Shown here piece after piece: positions 1-6,024 of a DNA stretch of 6,024 bases. Position 1 is the stretch's first letter, and every line of letters begins with the position of its first letter. The stretch covers positions 1 to 6,024 of the forward strand of contig JACQFK010000600.1 of NCBI GenBank assembly GCA_016200125.1. Direction: 5' to 3'. The position numbers were made by a program, and so were the translations under genes. Under the pieces are notes generated by a model. It saw nothing but the letters and a program-made list of their open reading frames with translations, was not told where the DNA came from and made no database searches. Source of the stretch: Planctomycetota bacterium (lineage in GTDB: Bacteria > Planctomycetota > MHYJ01 > JACPRB01).

Positions 1-914
1 CCGTGATCGGCGTGATCGGCGACGAGCGGAAGCTGGATCTGGCGAACTTCACGACCCTTCCCGGCGTGGAGAAGGTCATCCCCATCCTGAAGCCCTACAA
101 ACTCGCCAGCCGCGACTTCCAGAAGAAGGACACGGTGGTCAAGGTCGGCAGCGACGTCCGCATCGGCGGCGGGACCTTCACCGTCATGGCCGGCCCCTGC
201 GCCGTCGAGTCCTCCGAGCAGACGATGGAATGCGCCCGCAAGGTCTCCAAGAGCGGCGCCAAGGTGCTGCGCGGCGGCGCCTTCAAGCCCCGCACCTCGC
301 CCTATGCCTTCCAGGGCCTGGGCCGCGAAGGGCTCGAGATCCTCGCCGCCGCCCGGGAGGAGACCGGCCTCCCGGTGATCACCGAGGTCATGACCGTCGA
401 GGACGTCCCGCTGGTCGCCGAGTTCGCCGACATCCTCCAGATCGGCGCCCGCAACTCCCAGAACTTCAACCTGCTCGACGCCGTGGGCCGCCAGCCCAAG
501 CCGGTCCTGCTCAAGCGCGGCCTGAGCGGCACGATCGAGGAGCTGCTGCTCAGCGCCGAGTACATCCTCTCGCGCGGCAACCCGAACGTCATCCTCTGCG
601 AGCGCGGCATCCGGACCTACGAGAAGGCGACCCGGAACACGCTCGACATCTCCGCGGTCCCGGTGCTCAAGAAGCTCTCCCATCTCCCCGTGGTGATCGA
701 CCCGTCGCACGCGACGGGCCTGCGCGAGCTCGTGGCGCCGCTCTCCAAGGCGGCGGTGGCCGTGGGCGCCGACGGGGTGCTCATCGAGGTCCACCCCCAT
801 CCCGAGAAGGCGCTCTGCGACGGCCCCCAGAGCCTCACGCCGGAGATGTTCGAGGCCCTCGTCCACGAGCTCCGGCCGATCGCCAAGGCCGTCGGCCTCG
901 AGATGCCCAAGTAG
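1..914 (+). CDS. aroF: 3-deoxy-7-phosphoheptulonate (DAHP) synthase, type I-beta, 5'-partial
   Basis: This cytoplasmic enzyme condenses phosphoenolpyruvate and erythrose 4-phosphate into DAHP, the first step of the shikimate pathway. The reading frame is open from the window edge (first complete codon at base 3, a GTG) to a TAG at 912-914. Counting that codon as residue 1, the visible landmarks are GPC (64-66), [11 protein letters not shown] (91-101), IGARNSQNF (147-155), LKRG (170-173), CERGIRTYE (199-207), DPSH (233-236) and [13 protein letters not shown] (262-274). C66, H236, E262 and D273 line up at a constant offset of 36 with the metal ligands C102, H272, E298 and D309 of the Thermotoga maritima enzyme as I remember it. 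About 36 N-terminal residues are therefore missing, and base 3 is not the true start. Residues 1-30 (VIGVIGDE...[10 protein letters not shown]) are the end of the ferredoxin-like regulatory domain that mediates Tyr/Phe inhibition in that subfamily. The gene abuts tyrA with no spacer. The symbol could equally be aroG in other naming schemes. Confidence 0.96.
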   Translation, partial: VIGVIGDERKLDLANFTTLPGVEKVIPILKPYKLASRDFQKKDTVVKVGSDVRIGGGTFTVMAGPCAVESSEQTMECARKVSKSGAKVLRGGAFKPRTSPYAFQGLGREGLEILAAAREETGLPVITEVMTVEDVPLVAEFADILQIGARNSQNFNLLDAVGRQPKPVLLKRGLSGTIEELLLSAEYILSRGNPNVILCERGIRTYEKATRNTLDISAVPVLKKLSHLPVVIDPSHATGLRELVAPLSKAAVAVGADGVLIEVHPHPEKALCDGPQSLTPEMFEALVHELRPIAKAVGLEMPK

Positions 915-1730
915 ATGGGAATCCCGACCGTCGCGATCGTCGGGCTGGGACAGATCGGGGGCTCTTTCGCCGCCGCGCTGACGGGGCGGAGGCTCGCCCG
1001 CGTCGTCGGGATCACCCGCCGCGCGGAGACGGCGGCGCGCGCCCGGCGCATGGGCATCCTGGCCGAGGCCGGCAGGGACCTGGCGGCCGTCTCGGACGCG
1101 GACGTCGTGGTCCTCGCGACCCCCGTGCGCACGCTGCTGCGCCAGATCCCCGAGGTGGCGCCGCTCGTGCGCCGCGACGCGATCCTCACCGACGTGGGCA
1201 GCACCAAAACGGAGATCCTCGAGGCCCTGCGCCGCGCGAAGTCGCCCGCGACGGTGATCGCCGTCCACCCCATGGCCGGCAACGAGCGGGCCGGGCTCGA
1301 CGGCTGCGACGCGAAGGTCTTCGAGAACCGCCCCTGGGTCCTGATCGGGGAGCGGCGCAAAGCCGGCCTCCTGGAGCGGCTCGTCGCCGGGGTGGGCGCC
1401 CGCCCCTTCTGGATGAGGAGCCCGCAGGACCATGACCTCAAGGTCGCCCGCGTCAGCCACATCCCCTACCTGCTCGCCTACGCGCTCATGGGGACGCCGG
1501 AGGAAGCGATCCGCGTCTGCGGCAATTCCTTCCGCGACGCCACCCGCGTCGCCGGATCGGACCCCGACATGGTCCTGGATTTCCTGATCACCAACCGCGG
1601 GCCGATCCGGAAGTCCGCGGGCGAGCTGAGCGCCCGGCTCGCCGGGCTGGTCCGGATGATCGGCCGGGGCGACGCCGCCGGCCTGCGCCGGGCGCTGCAG
1701 CGGGCCCGCGCGCGACGGGCGAAAATCTAA
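915..1730 (+). CDS. tyrA: Prephenate/arogenate dehydrogenase
   Basis: TyrA oxidatively decarboxylates prephenate to 4-hydroxyphenylpyruvate, or arogenate to tyrosine, in the cytoplasm. The 271-residue protein opens with a Rossmann nucleotide-binding loop, VGLGQIGGS (9-17). The loop after the second beta strand reads GITRR (32-36), with arginines where NAD-dependent enzymes carry an acidic residue; this suggests NADP. The active-site landmarks are DVGSTKTE (93-100, with S96), HPMAG (118-122, catalytic His118), SHIPY (181-185, with H182) and FRDATRVAGSDP (206-217, with substrate-binding arginine). No chorismate mutase or ACT domain is present, so chorismate mutase must be encoded elsewhere and allosteric control by tyrosine is not obvious here. 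The ATG at 915 is well placed because the glycine loop starts at residue 9 and the preceding in-frame codon is the aroF stop. There is no clear Shine-Dalgarno, so translation is probably coupled to aroF. The gene ends in three consecutive in-frame stops (TAA TAG TAG, 1728-1736). Prephenate versus arogenate preference is undecided. Confidence 0.94.
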   Translation: MGIPTVAIVGLGQIGGSFAAALTGRRLARVVGITRRAETAARARRMGILAEAGRDLAAVSDADVVVLATPVRTLLRQIPEVAPLVRRDAILTDVGSTKTEILEALRRAKSPATVIAVHPMAGNERAGLDGCDAKVFENRPWVLIGERRKAGLLERLVAGVGARPFWMRSPQDHDLKVARVSHIPYLLAYALMGTPEEAIRVCGNSFRDATRVAGSDPDMVLDFLITNRGPIRKSAGELSARLAGLVRMIGRGDAAGLRRALQRARARRAKI

Positions 1731-1777
1731 TAGTAGAAACCCCCTCCCGGTTCTGGTAATCTCACCCTCCAAATCCT
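1731..1777 (+). promoter_or_regulatory. tyrA-bamA gap, possible weak promoter and SD-less bamA leader
   Basis: This is the longest non-coding stretch in the window. Its 5' edge is unusually AT-rich for the region. TCTAAT at 1726-1731, overlapping the tyrA stop, matches the -10 consensus at five of six positions, and GGTAAT at 1755-1760 matches at four. Neither has a recognisable -35 hexamer 16-18 bases upstream, so a sigma-70-type promoter is only a suggestion. No hairpin followed by a T-run is visible, so I see no terminator separating tyrA from bamA. The bases just before the bamA ATG are pyrimidine-rich (CACCCTCC at 1763-1770) and hold no purine-rich ribosome binding site. Confidence 0.25.
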
Positions 1778-4195
1778 ATGCGACCTCCCGGGGCCTGCGT
1801 CGTATTCACCGCCGTGCTCGCCCTCGTCTCCGCGTCGCCCCTCGCCGCCCAGGACCAGGACTGGGAGAACAAGGAAATCTCCGACATCCAGCCCTTCGGC
1901 TTCGTCCGCGAGCACCAGCTCAAGACCCTGCAGCTCACCGGGCTCCGCAAAGGCGAGCTCGTCACCAAGGAGAAGGTGGACGTGGCCACCAAGGAGCTCT
2001 TCAAGACCGGCAAGTTCGACAACGTGGTCATCAAGCCCGAACTGGACCCCGCGGATCCGGCGAAGAAGAAGGTCATCGTCAAGATCTTCGTGACCGAGTA
2101 CGTCATCGTCGAGAAGGTCGAGTTCAAGGGGATCAACGAGATCCCCATCGCCACGCTGAAGCCGACGCTGCGCCTCACGGCGGGCGAGCCGCTCAACCAT
2201 TTCCACCTGAAGCAGGACCGCGAGTTCATCCGCGACCAGTACCTCCAGAAGGGCTACCACTTCTCCAGCGTCGAGGAGGCGACGTCGCCGGGGACGACGG
2301 GCGTGGTGCTCACCTGGGTCGTGGTCGAGGGCCCGCTGGTCACCATCGACCACATCTACTTCACGGGCGACGTGACGGCGGACGAGTCGAAGATGCGGCG
2401 CTTCATCCTGAGCAAGGAGAACGAGCGCTTCCTCGGCATCATCCCGGGGGGCAAGAATCCCTTCATCGAGCGCAACCTGAAGGAGGACGTCGAGCGGCTC
2501 AAGCTGTTCTACCGCCTCGAGGGCTGGCTCGACATCCAGCACGGCGACCACATCTTCCTGGAGGACCTCCGCTTCAACGAGGAGAAGACGAAGGTCGACG
2601 TCTGGATCCACGTCGACGAGGGCGAGCGCTACAAGATCCGGAACATCCGCTTCGAATTCGACGCCTCCAGCCGCCGCATCTTCCCCGAAGCGGAGATGAC
2701 CGACTGGCTCACCCTGAAGCCCGGGCAGTACTTCACCGAGAACGACGCCAACGCGGACGTCGCGAAGCTGCGGGAGAAGTACGGCGAGCGGGCCTACATC
2801 CAGGCCGAGATCAACCACACCGAGGTGGTCTCGCTCGACAAGCGCGAGCTGGACCTGGTGTACTCGATCAAGGAGAACGACAAGATCTACGTCGGGCGAA
2901 TCATTTTCGAGGGGAACACCAAGACCCGCGAGGACGTGATCCGCCGCGAGTTCACGCGCACCGGCTTCCTCCCGGGCGAGGAGTACAACGAGACGGCCTT
3001 CCAGAGGGCGCTCCAGCGCGTGAAGGACAAGCAGCTCGTGGACCAGCAGACCGGCGGACTCCTCCGGCGCACGCAGGAGACCGACGACCCTCAGACCCGC
3101 GACGTCATCATCGAGGTCAAGGAGGGTCAGACCGGCACGATCCGCTTCGCCGCGGGCTACAGCTCCAACTTCGGCATCACGGGCCTCCTGGAGTTCACCC
3201 AGCGGAACTTCGACCTCGCCGACCTGCCCACGGGCCTGGACGACCTCGCCGGCGGGACGGGCTTCGCCGGCGGCGGCCAGTTCCTCCGGCTCCGCGTGGC
3301 CCCCGCCGCGCGCCGCCAGAGCTACTCCGCCGAGTTCCGCGAGCCCTACGTCTTCGGCTACGAGTTCGGGCTGGGCGTCCGCCTCTACGACGTCAACACC
3401 CTCTGGGAGTCCTACGACGAGCGGCGGCTGGGCGCCTCGGTCACCCTCGACAAGCGCTTCGACCCCTTCATCGCGCAGATCGCCTTCGACGCCTACCAGA
3501 TCGACATCCACGGCCTCTCGCTCGGCGCCCCGCTGGCGGTCCAGGAGCTCCGGGGCACGAACTCGGTCTTCTCGCTCACGCCCGCCCTGATCGTCGACAC
3601 CCGCGACAGCTTCGTCCTGCCCACCTCCGGCTTCAAGATGGCCATCAGCGAGACCTACGCCGGGCAGACCCTGCCCGGAAGCTTCGACTTCAACAAGTTC
3701 AGCTTCGAGGCCGAGGGGCACTTCACCCTGTACAAGACGGACAGCCAGGTGCCCCTCAAGCACGTCCTGAGCCTGCAGCTCACCTTCGGCTACGGCTCCG
3801 GGGCCCGCCAGACGCCCGACATCCCCATCTTCGAGCGCTACTACGCCGGCGGCCGCGACCGGCCCCGCGGCTTCAACTTCCGCGGCATGGGCCCCCACGA
3901 GCGGCGCGACCCCGTCGGCGGCGACGCCCTCGTGCTGGGCACCGCCGAGTACTCCTACCCGATCTTCGTGGAGTTCCTCCGCGGCGCCCTCTTCTACGAC
4001 CTGGCGAACCTGACGCCCGACATCTACGACCTCCGCCACGAGAAGTGGAGGAACGTGTTCGGGTTCGGCATCCGCTTCTTCATCCCCCAGCTCGGGAACA
4101 TCCCCGTCAAGCTGGACTTCGGATTCCCGATGACCAAGCGGCGCGGCGACGAACGGGAGACCGTGACCTTCGATATCGGAACTTTGGGTTTTTAG
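1778..4195 (+). CDS. bamA: Outer membrane protein assembly factor BamA (Omp85 family)
   Basis: BamA is the essential outer-membrane core of the BAM complex and folds and inserts beta-barrel proteins. The 805-residue length is close to E. coli BamA. Residues 1-24 look like a signal peptide, with a hydrophobic core at 7-20 and cleavage near A24 (PLAA-QDQ). Five periplasmic POTRA repeats can be traced at about 35-108, 109-185, 186-284, 285-366 and 369-448; the last carries the typical FEGNTKTRE (377-385) and ends in EVKEG (446-450). The 16-strand barrel occupies about 452-805. It contains DTRD (607-610) with PTSG (615-618), the loop-6 RGF motif (697-699) in RPRGFNFRGMGP, and a C-terminal Phe, the usual beta-signal end. 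The ATG at 1778 is the only possible start, since an in-frame TAA lies at 1757-1759 with no GTG or TTG between. No Shine-Dalgarno precedes it. The skp/ompH and lpxD genes downstream match the classic bamA neighbourhood and favour BamA over TamA. POTRA5 lacks the usual Tyr-Phe near its middle (KQLVDQQTGG at 418-427). Confidence 0.96.
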   Translation: MRPPGACVVFTAVLALVSASPLAAQDQDWENKEISDIQPFGFVREHQLKTLQLTGLRKGELVTKEKVDVATKELFKTGKFDNVVIKPELDPADPAKKKVIVKIFVTEYVIVEKVEFKGINEIPIATLKPTLRLTAGEPLNHFHLKQDREFIRDQYLQKGYHFSSVEEATSPGTTGVVLTWVVVEGPLVTIDHIYFTGDVTADESKMRRFILSKENERFLGIIPGGKNPFIERNLKEDVERLKLFYRLEGWLDIQHGDHIFLEDLRFNEEKTKVDVWIHVDEGERYKIRNIRFEFDASSRRIFPEAEMTDWLTLKPGQYFTENDANADVAKLREKYGERAYIQAEINHTEVVSLDKRELDLVYSIKENDKIYVGRIIFEGNTKTREDVIRREFTRTGFLPGEEYNETAFQRALQRVKDKQLVDQQTGGLLRRTQETDDPQTRDVIIEVKEGQTGTIRFAAGYSSNFGITGLLEFTQRNFDLADLPTGLDDLAGGTGFAGGGQFLRLRVAPAARRQSYSAEFREPYVFGYEFGLGVRLYDVNTLWESYDERRLGASVTLDKRFDPFIAQIAFDAYQIDIHGLSLGAPLAVQELRGTNSVFSLTPALIVDTRDSFVLPTSGFKMAISETYAGQTLPGSFDFNKFSFEAEGHFTLYKTDSQVPLKHVLSLQLTFGYGSGARQTPDIPIFERYYAGGRDRPRGFNFRGMGPHERRDPVGGDALVLGTAEYSYPIFVEFLRGALFYDLANLTPDIYDLRHEKWRNVFGFGIRFFIPQLGNIPVKLDFGFPMTKRRGDERETVTFDIGTLGF

Positions 4196-4199
4196 AATT

Positions 4200-4205
4200 G
4201 AGGAG
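4200..4205 (+). promoter_or_regulatory. Ribosome binding site of skp/ompH
   Basis: GAGGAG sits six bases before the ATG at 4212, in the 16-base space after the bamA stop codon. It is the strongest Shine-Dalgarno in the window. Its spacing favours 4212 over the second tandem ATG at 4215, which would have nine bases. The protein would differ by a single Met. Confidence 0.75.
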
Positions 4206-4211
4206 AGAGAC

Positions 4212-4889
4212 ATGATGAAGCTGCCGGCGACCCTCGCGGCCGCGCTCCTCCTGGCCAGCGGGGCCGGGATCGCGTCCGCCCCCTCCACCGCTTGGGCTGC
4301 GGATGGCGGGCAGGACAAGGACAAGGCCCCCTTCAAGCTGGGCGTGGTCAACCTGCGGACCTGCTTCGACAAGGACAAGTTCGAGCGCGTGAAGGAGGTC
4401 GACAGCGACCTCCAGAAGCTCGCCGACGACTACGCGAAGCGGATCCAGGAAATCGAGAAGAAGATGGTCCAGCTGAAGGAGCAGGTCGACGGCCTGCCGC
4501 CCGAGTCCAAGCTCCGCGCCGACAAGATGCTGCAGTTCCGGCGCCTCGAGACCGACCTCAAGTTCGAGAAGGAGTACGGCAAGGCCCAGTACCTGGATTT
4601 CTACAGCGACAAGAAGATCGAGATCTACAACGAGATCCGCCGCGTGGTCGCCCTCATCGCCCAGGAGCAGAAGTACGACCTCATCCTGCGCGTCGAGGCC
4701 CCGAACCTCAACGACCAGCAGGACCCCGAGAACGTCACCCAGCGCATCAACAACCGCGTGGTTCTCTACAGCCACGAGAGCGTGGACATCACGGCCCTGG
4801 TCGTCGGGCGGCTCAACGCCGAGTACAAGAAGCAGAAGGCCGCCGGCGGCGACAAGAAGGACGGGGAGAAGAAGCCCGACGGGAAATAA
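4212..4889 (+). CDS. skp: OmpH/Skp family periplasmic chaperone
   Basis: Skp-type chaperones are trimeric periplasmic holdases that carry unfolded outer-membrane proteins from the Sec translocon to the BAM complex. The 225-residue product starts with a clear signal peptide (hydrophobic 5-22, cleavage after A29 in STAWA-AD). The mature part begins with the short strand KLGVVNLRTCF (42-52), which in this family forms part of the trimeric body. A long charged coiled-coil follows, about 55-150 (for example RIQEIEKKMVQLKEQVDGL at 77-95), forming the tentacle. The body closes with QKYDLILRV (153-161) and VVLYSHESVDIT (183-194), the usual OmpH C-terminal pattern. The segment 163-182 between these strands, and the lysine/glycine-rich tail 206-225, make it longer than E. 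coli Skp. The position directly after bamA, 16 bases downstream and before lpxD, supports the assignment. Sequence conservation in this family is low, so the call rests on architecture and context as much as on motifs. Confidence 0.9.
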   Translation: MMKLPATLAAALLLASGAGIASAPSTAWAADGGQDKDKAPFKLGVVNLRTCFDKDKFERVKEVDSDLQKLADDYAKRIQEIEKKMVQLKEQVDGLPPESKLRADKMLQFRRLETDLKFEKEYGKAQYLDFYSDKKIEIYNEIRRVVALIAQEQKYDLILRVEAPNLNDQQDPENVTQRINNRVVLYSHESVDITALVVGRLNAEYKKQKAAGGDKKDGEKKPDGK

Positions 4890-4894
4890 GCCCC

Positions 4895-4899
4895 GAGGG
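4895..4899 (+). promoter_or_regulatory. Ribosome binding site of lpxD
   Basis: GAGGG lies eight bases before the ATG at 4908, inside the 18-base space between skp and lpxD. It supports 4908 as the start, in agreement with the N-terminal match of the protein to LpxD. Confidence 0.6.
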
Positions 4900-4907
4900 C
4901 GCGACTC

Positions 4908-5939
4908 ATGGACGTGACGCTGGAGGAGCTGGCCCGCCTCGTGGGCGGGAAGGTGAGCGGGGACGGCCGCACCGTCATCCGGGCGGTGAACGGCATCCGC
5001 GAGGCCGGCCCGGGAGACATCACCTTCCTCGCCAACACCAAGTACGCGCCGCTCCTGGCGTCCACGAAGGCCTCCGCCGTGATCGTCGCCGAGGGGACCG
5101 CCGCGCCCCTCCCCGCGCTCTCGGTCCGCAACCCCGACCTCGCCTTCGGGCTCGTCGCCCAGCACCTCTACGGCGCCGCCCGCCGGCCCCCGCCGGGCGT
5201 CCACCCCTCCGCGGTCGTCGCGAAGAGCGCGAAGCTCGGGAAGAACGTCTCCATCGGGGCCGGCACGGTGATCGAGGACGACGTCGAGCTCGGCGACAAC
5301 GCCGTCCTCCATCCGCAGGTCTACCTCGGACGGGAGACGACCGTGGGGCCCGACGCGCTGTTCTATCCGCAGGTCGTGGTCCGCGAGAAATGCCGGATCG
5401 GCGCGCGGGTGATCCTCCACAGCGGCACGGTGGTCGGCTCCGACGGCTTCGGCTACGCCACCGACCAGGGCGTCCACCACAAGATCCCGCAGGTCGGCAT
5501 CGTGGTGATCGAGGACGACGTCGAGCTGGGCGCCAACGTGACCGTGGACCGCGCCCGCTTCGGCCGCACGGTGATCGGCCGGGGGACAAAGATCGACAAC
5601 CTGGTGCAGATCGGACACAATGTCGTCCTGGGGCAGGGCTGCCTCCTGGTGTCGCAGGCGGGGATCGCCGGCAGCACGAAGCTCGGGAACCACGTCGTGA
5701 TGGCGGGCCAGTCGGGCCTGATCGGCCACCTGGACATCGGGGACGGCGCCATCATCACGGCCCAGAGCGGGCTGACCAAGGACGTGCCCGCGGGGGCGGT
5801 GATGGCCGGCTCGCCCGCCTCGGACCGGAGGACCCACTTGAAGGAACTGGCCGCGCTCAGTAAGCTTCCGGAGGCGCTGCAGGAGATCCGGAGGCTGCGC
5901 CAGGAGATCGAGGAGCTCCGGAAGAAGACGACCTCATGA
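4908..5939 (+). CDS. lpxD: UDP-3-O-(3-hydroxyacyl)glucosamine N-acyltransferase
   Basis: LpxD transfers a 3-hydroxyacyl chain from acyl carrier protein to the 2-amino group of UDP-3-O-acylglucosamine, the third step of lipid A synthesis, in the cytoplasm as a homotrimer. The 343-residue length is typical. Residues 1-95 form the N-terminal uridine-binding domain (TLEELARLVGGKVSGDG at 4-20; GDITFLANTKY at 36-46). Residues 97-300 are the left-handed beta helix of hexapeptide repeats, with GSDGFGYATDQGVHHKIPQVG at 177-197. The catalytic His is H237 in QIGHN, corresponding to E. coli H239, and a second conserved His is H274 in IGHLDIG. Residues 310-343 are a charged C-terminal helix (LPEALQEIRRLRQEIEEL). 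The peptide VIEDDVELG occurs twice (121-129, 200-208), within a 27-base near-identical DNA repeat. The gene lies 18 bases after skp in the same reading frame, and its stop overlaps the lpxC start, so the three are almost surely co-transcribed. Confidence 0.97.
   Translation: MDVTLEELARLVGGKVSGDGRTVIRAVNGIREAGPGDITFLANTKYAPLLASTKASAVIVAEGTAAPLPALSVRNPDLAFGLVAQHLYGAARRPPPGVHPSAVVAKSAKLGKNVSIGAGTVIEDDVELGDNAVLHPQVYLGRETTVGPDALFYPQVVVREKCRIGARVILHSGTVVGSDGFGYATDQGVHHKIPQVGIVVIEDDVELGANVTVDRARFGRTVIGRGTKIDNLVQIGHNVVLGQGCLLVSQAGIAGSTKLGNHVVMAGQSGLIGHLDIGDGAIITAQSGLTKDVPAGAVMAGSPASDRRTHLKELAALSKLPEALQEIRRLRQEIEELRKKTTS
5268..5294 (+). repeat. 27-base direct repeat in lpxD, copy 1
   Basis: This stretch encodes VIEDDVELG and recurs at 5505-5531, exactly 79 codons later, with one silent difference (CTC versus CTG for Leu). 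Both copies are hexapeptide-repeat turns of the beta helix. The repeat is coding and best explained by repeat structure plus a strong codon preference; it is not a mobile or recombination site. Confidence 0.8.
5505..5531 (+). repeat. 27-base direct repeat in lpxD, copy 2
   Basis: This is the second copy of the lpxD repeat, matching 26 of 27 bases of 5268-5294 in the same codon phase. It encodes residues 200-208 just after the KIPQVG motif, a position where LpxD proteins commonly carry a similar acidic turn. Confidence 0.8.
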
Positions 5940-6024
5940 AGAAGAACCAGCGGACCATCCAGAAGCCTGCCGAGCTCGAGGGCGTGGGCCTCTTCGGAGG
6001 CCAGGCCGGCAAGGTCCGCCTCCA
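5936..6024 (+). CDS. lpxC: UDP-3-O-acyl-N-acetylglucosamine deacetylase, N-terminal fragment (3'-partial)
   Basis: LpxC is the zinc-dependent deacetylase that commits the cell to lipid A synthesis; its product, after LpxD-independent O-acylation by LpxA, is the substrate of LpxD. Only 29 codons are in the window. They read MKKNQRTIQKPAELEGVG followed by LFGGQAGKVRL. The QRTI start, the GVGL turn at 16-19 and the following strand match the N-terminus of LpxC, where the consensus is close to QRTI...GVGLHTG. F20 replaces the usual His of GLH; I recall a Phe here in some PVC-type LpxC proteins. The zinc ligands lie beyond the window, so activity cannot be judged, and whether the gene is fused to fabZ, as in some phyla, is also not visible. 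The ATG at 5936 overlaps the lpxD TGA as ATGA, which points to translational coupling. Purine-rich GGAAGAAG at 5920-5927 is a weak ribosome binding site. The lpxD neighbourhood supports the call. Confidence 0.86.
   Translation, partial: MKKNQRTIQKPAELEGVGLFGGQAGKVRL

Noticed and set aside
3..5. GTG at base 3 as the start of aroF
   Set aside because: It aligns with an internal Val of the N-terminal regulatory domain. The metal-ligand spacing shows about 36 residues lie upstream, outside the window.
230..1435. A 401-codon plus-strand frame crossing the aroF-tyrA junction
   Set aside because: It is a +1 shadow of aroF and tyrA dominated by Arg, Pro and Gly, typical of shifted GC-rich coding DNA.
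1728..1736. Three tandem stops (TAA TAG TAG) after tyrA as a special termination signal
   Set aside because: Tandem stops are common after genes and the run is only nine bases. It is recorded in the tyrA entry but has no separate function that I can support.
1763..1776. The CACCCTCCAAATCCT-like bases before bamA as a mimic of the 16S rRNA 3' tail
   Set aside because: The match to the anti-Shine-Dalgarno region is short and imperfect and lies in a pyrimidine-rich stretch; chance is the simplest explanation.
1727..4378. An 883-codon open frame on the minus strand opposite bamA
   Set aside because: It is codon-aligned with bamA, so its stops could arise only from the sense codons TTA, CTA and TCA, which GC-rich genes avoid. 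Its translation is a low-complexity mix of E, V, D, L and A with no fold pattern, whereas bamA has clear motifs throughout.
4107..5837. A 576-codon open frame on the minus strand opposite skp and lpxD
   Set aside because: It is codon-aligned with both skp and lpxD, which share a frame, and arises from the same codon bias. Its composition is biased and no domain is recognisable.
4292..5863. A 523-codon plus-strand frame overlapping skp and lpxD
   Set aside because: It is rich in Arg, Gly and Pro and lies out of frame with two well-supported genes, so it is a shadow.

Overview
The window is a compact, GC-rich stretch of bacterial chromosome with six genes, all on the + strand, two of them cut by the window ends. 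It encodes two aromatic amino acid enzymes (DAHP synthase, TyrA) followed by an outer-membrane and lipid A biogenesis cluster (BamA, Skp/OmpH, LpxD, start of LpxC). The organism is therefore a diderm that makes LPS. The BamA barrel (the EGQTG...GYSSN start, the NFDLADLPTG segment, the FERYYAGG...RGFNFRGMGP loop 6) and the GVGLFGG form of LpxC remind me of Planctomycetota/PVC proteins, with Acidobacteriota and other GC-rich uncultured phyla as alternatives. That assignment rests on memory of family sequences, not on a search.

Layout: 1-914, 3' part of a type I-beta DAHP synthase (about 36 N-terminal residues lie outside the window). 915-1730, tyrA, whose ATG directly follows the aroF stop codon. 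1731-1777, a 47-base gap, the longest non-coding stretch and the only plausible place for an internal promoter. 1778-4195, bamA. 4212-4889, skp/ompH. 4908-5939, lpxD. 5936-6024, the first 29 codons of lpxC, overlapping lpxD by ATGA. There is no gene-free stretch over 300 bases. I found no RNA gene, insertion sequence, CRISPR array or rho-independent terminator.

The two aromatic genes cover the committed entry to the shikimate pathway and the last oxidative step toward tyrosine, so co-expression would let tyrosine supply be set at both ends. The second block is the classic bamA-skp-lpxD neighbourhood: BamA inserts beta-barrel proteins into the outer membrane, Skp escorts them across the periplasm, and LpxD with LpxC carries out early lipid A synthesis. 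Unlike E. coli, lpxC directly follows lpxD here. The window is ordinary core-genome content. The points worth a second look are modest: the zero-gap same-frame aroF/tyrA junction, an NADP-type cofactor loop in TyrA, the bamA start without a Shine-Dalgarno sequence, and lineage-type variants in BamA and LpxC. I see no sign of a novel system.
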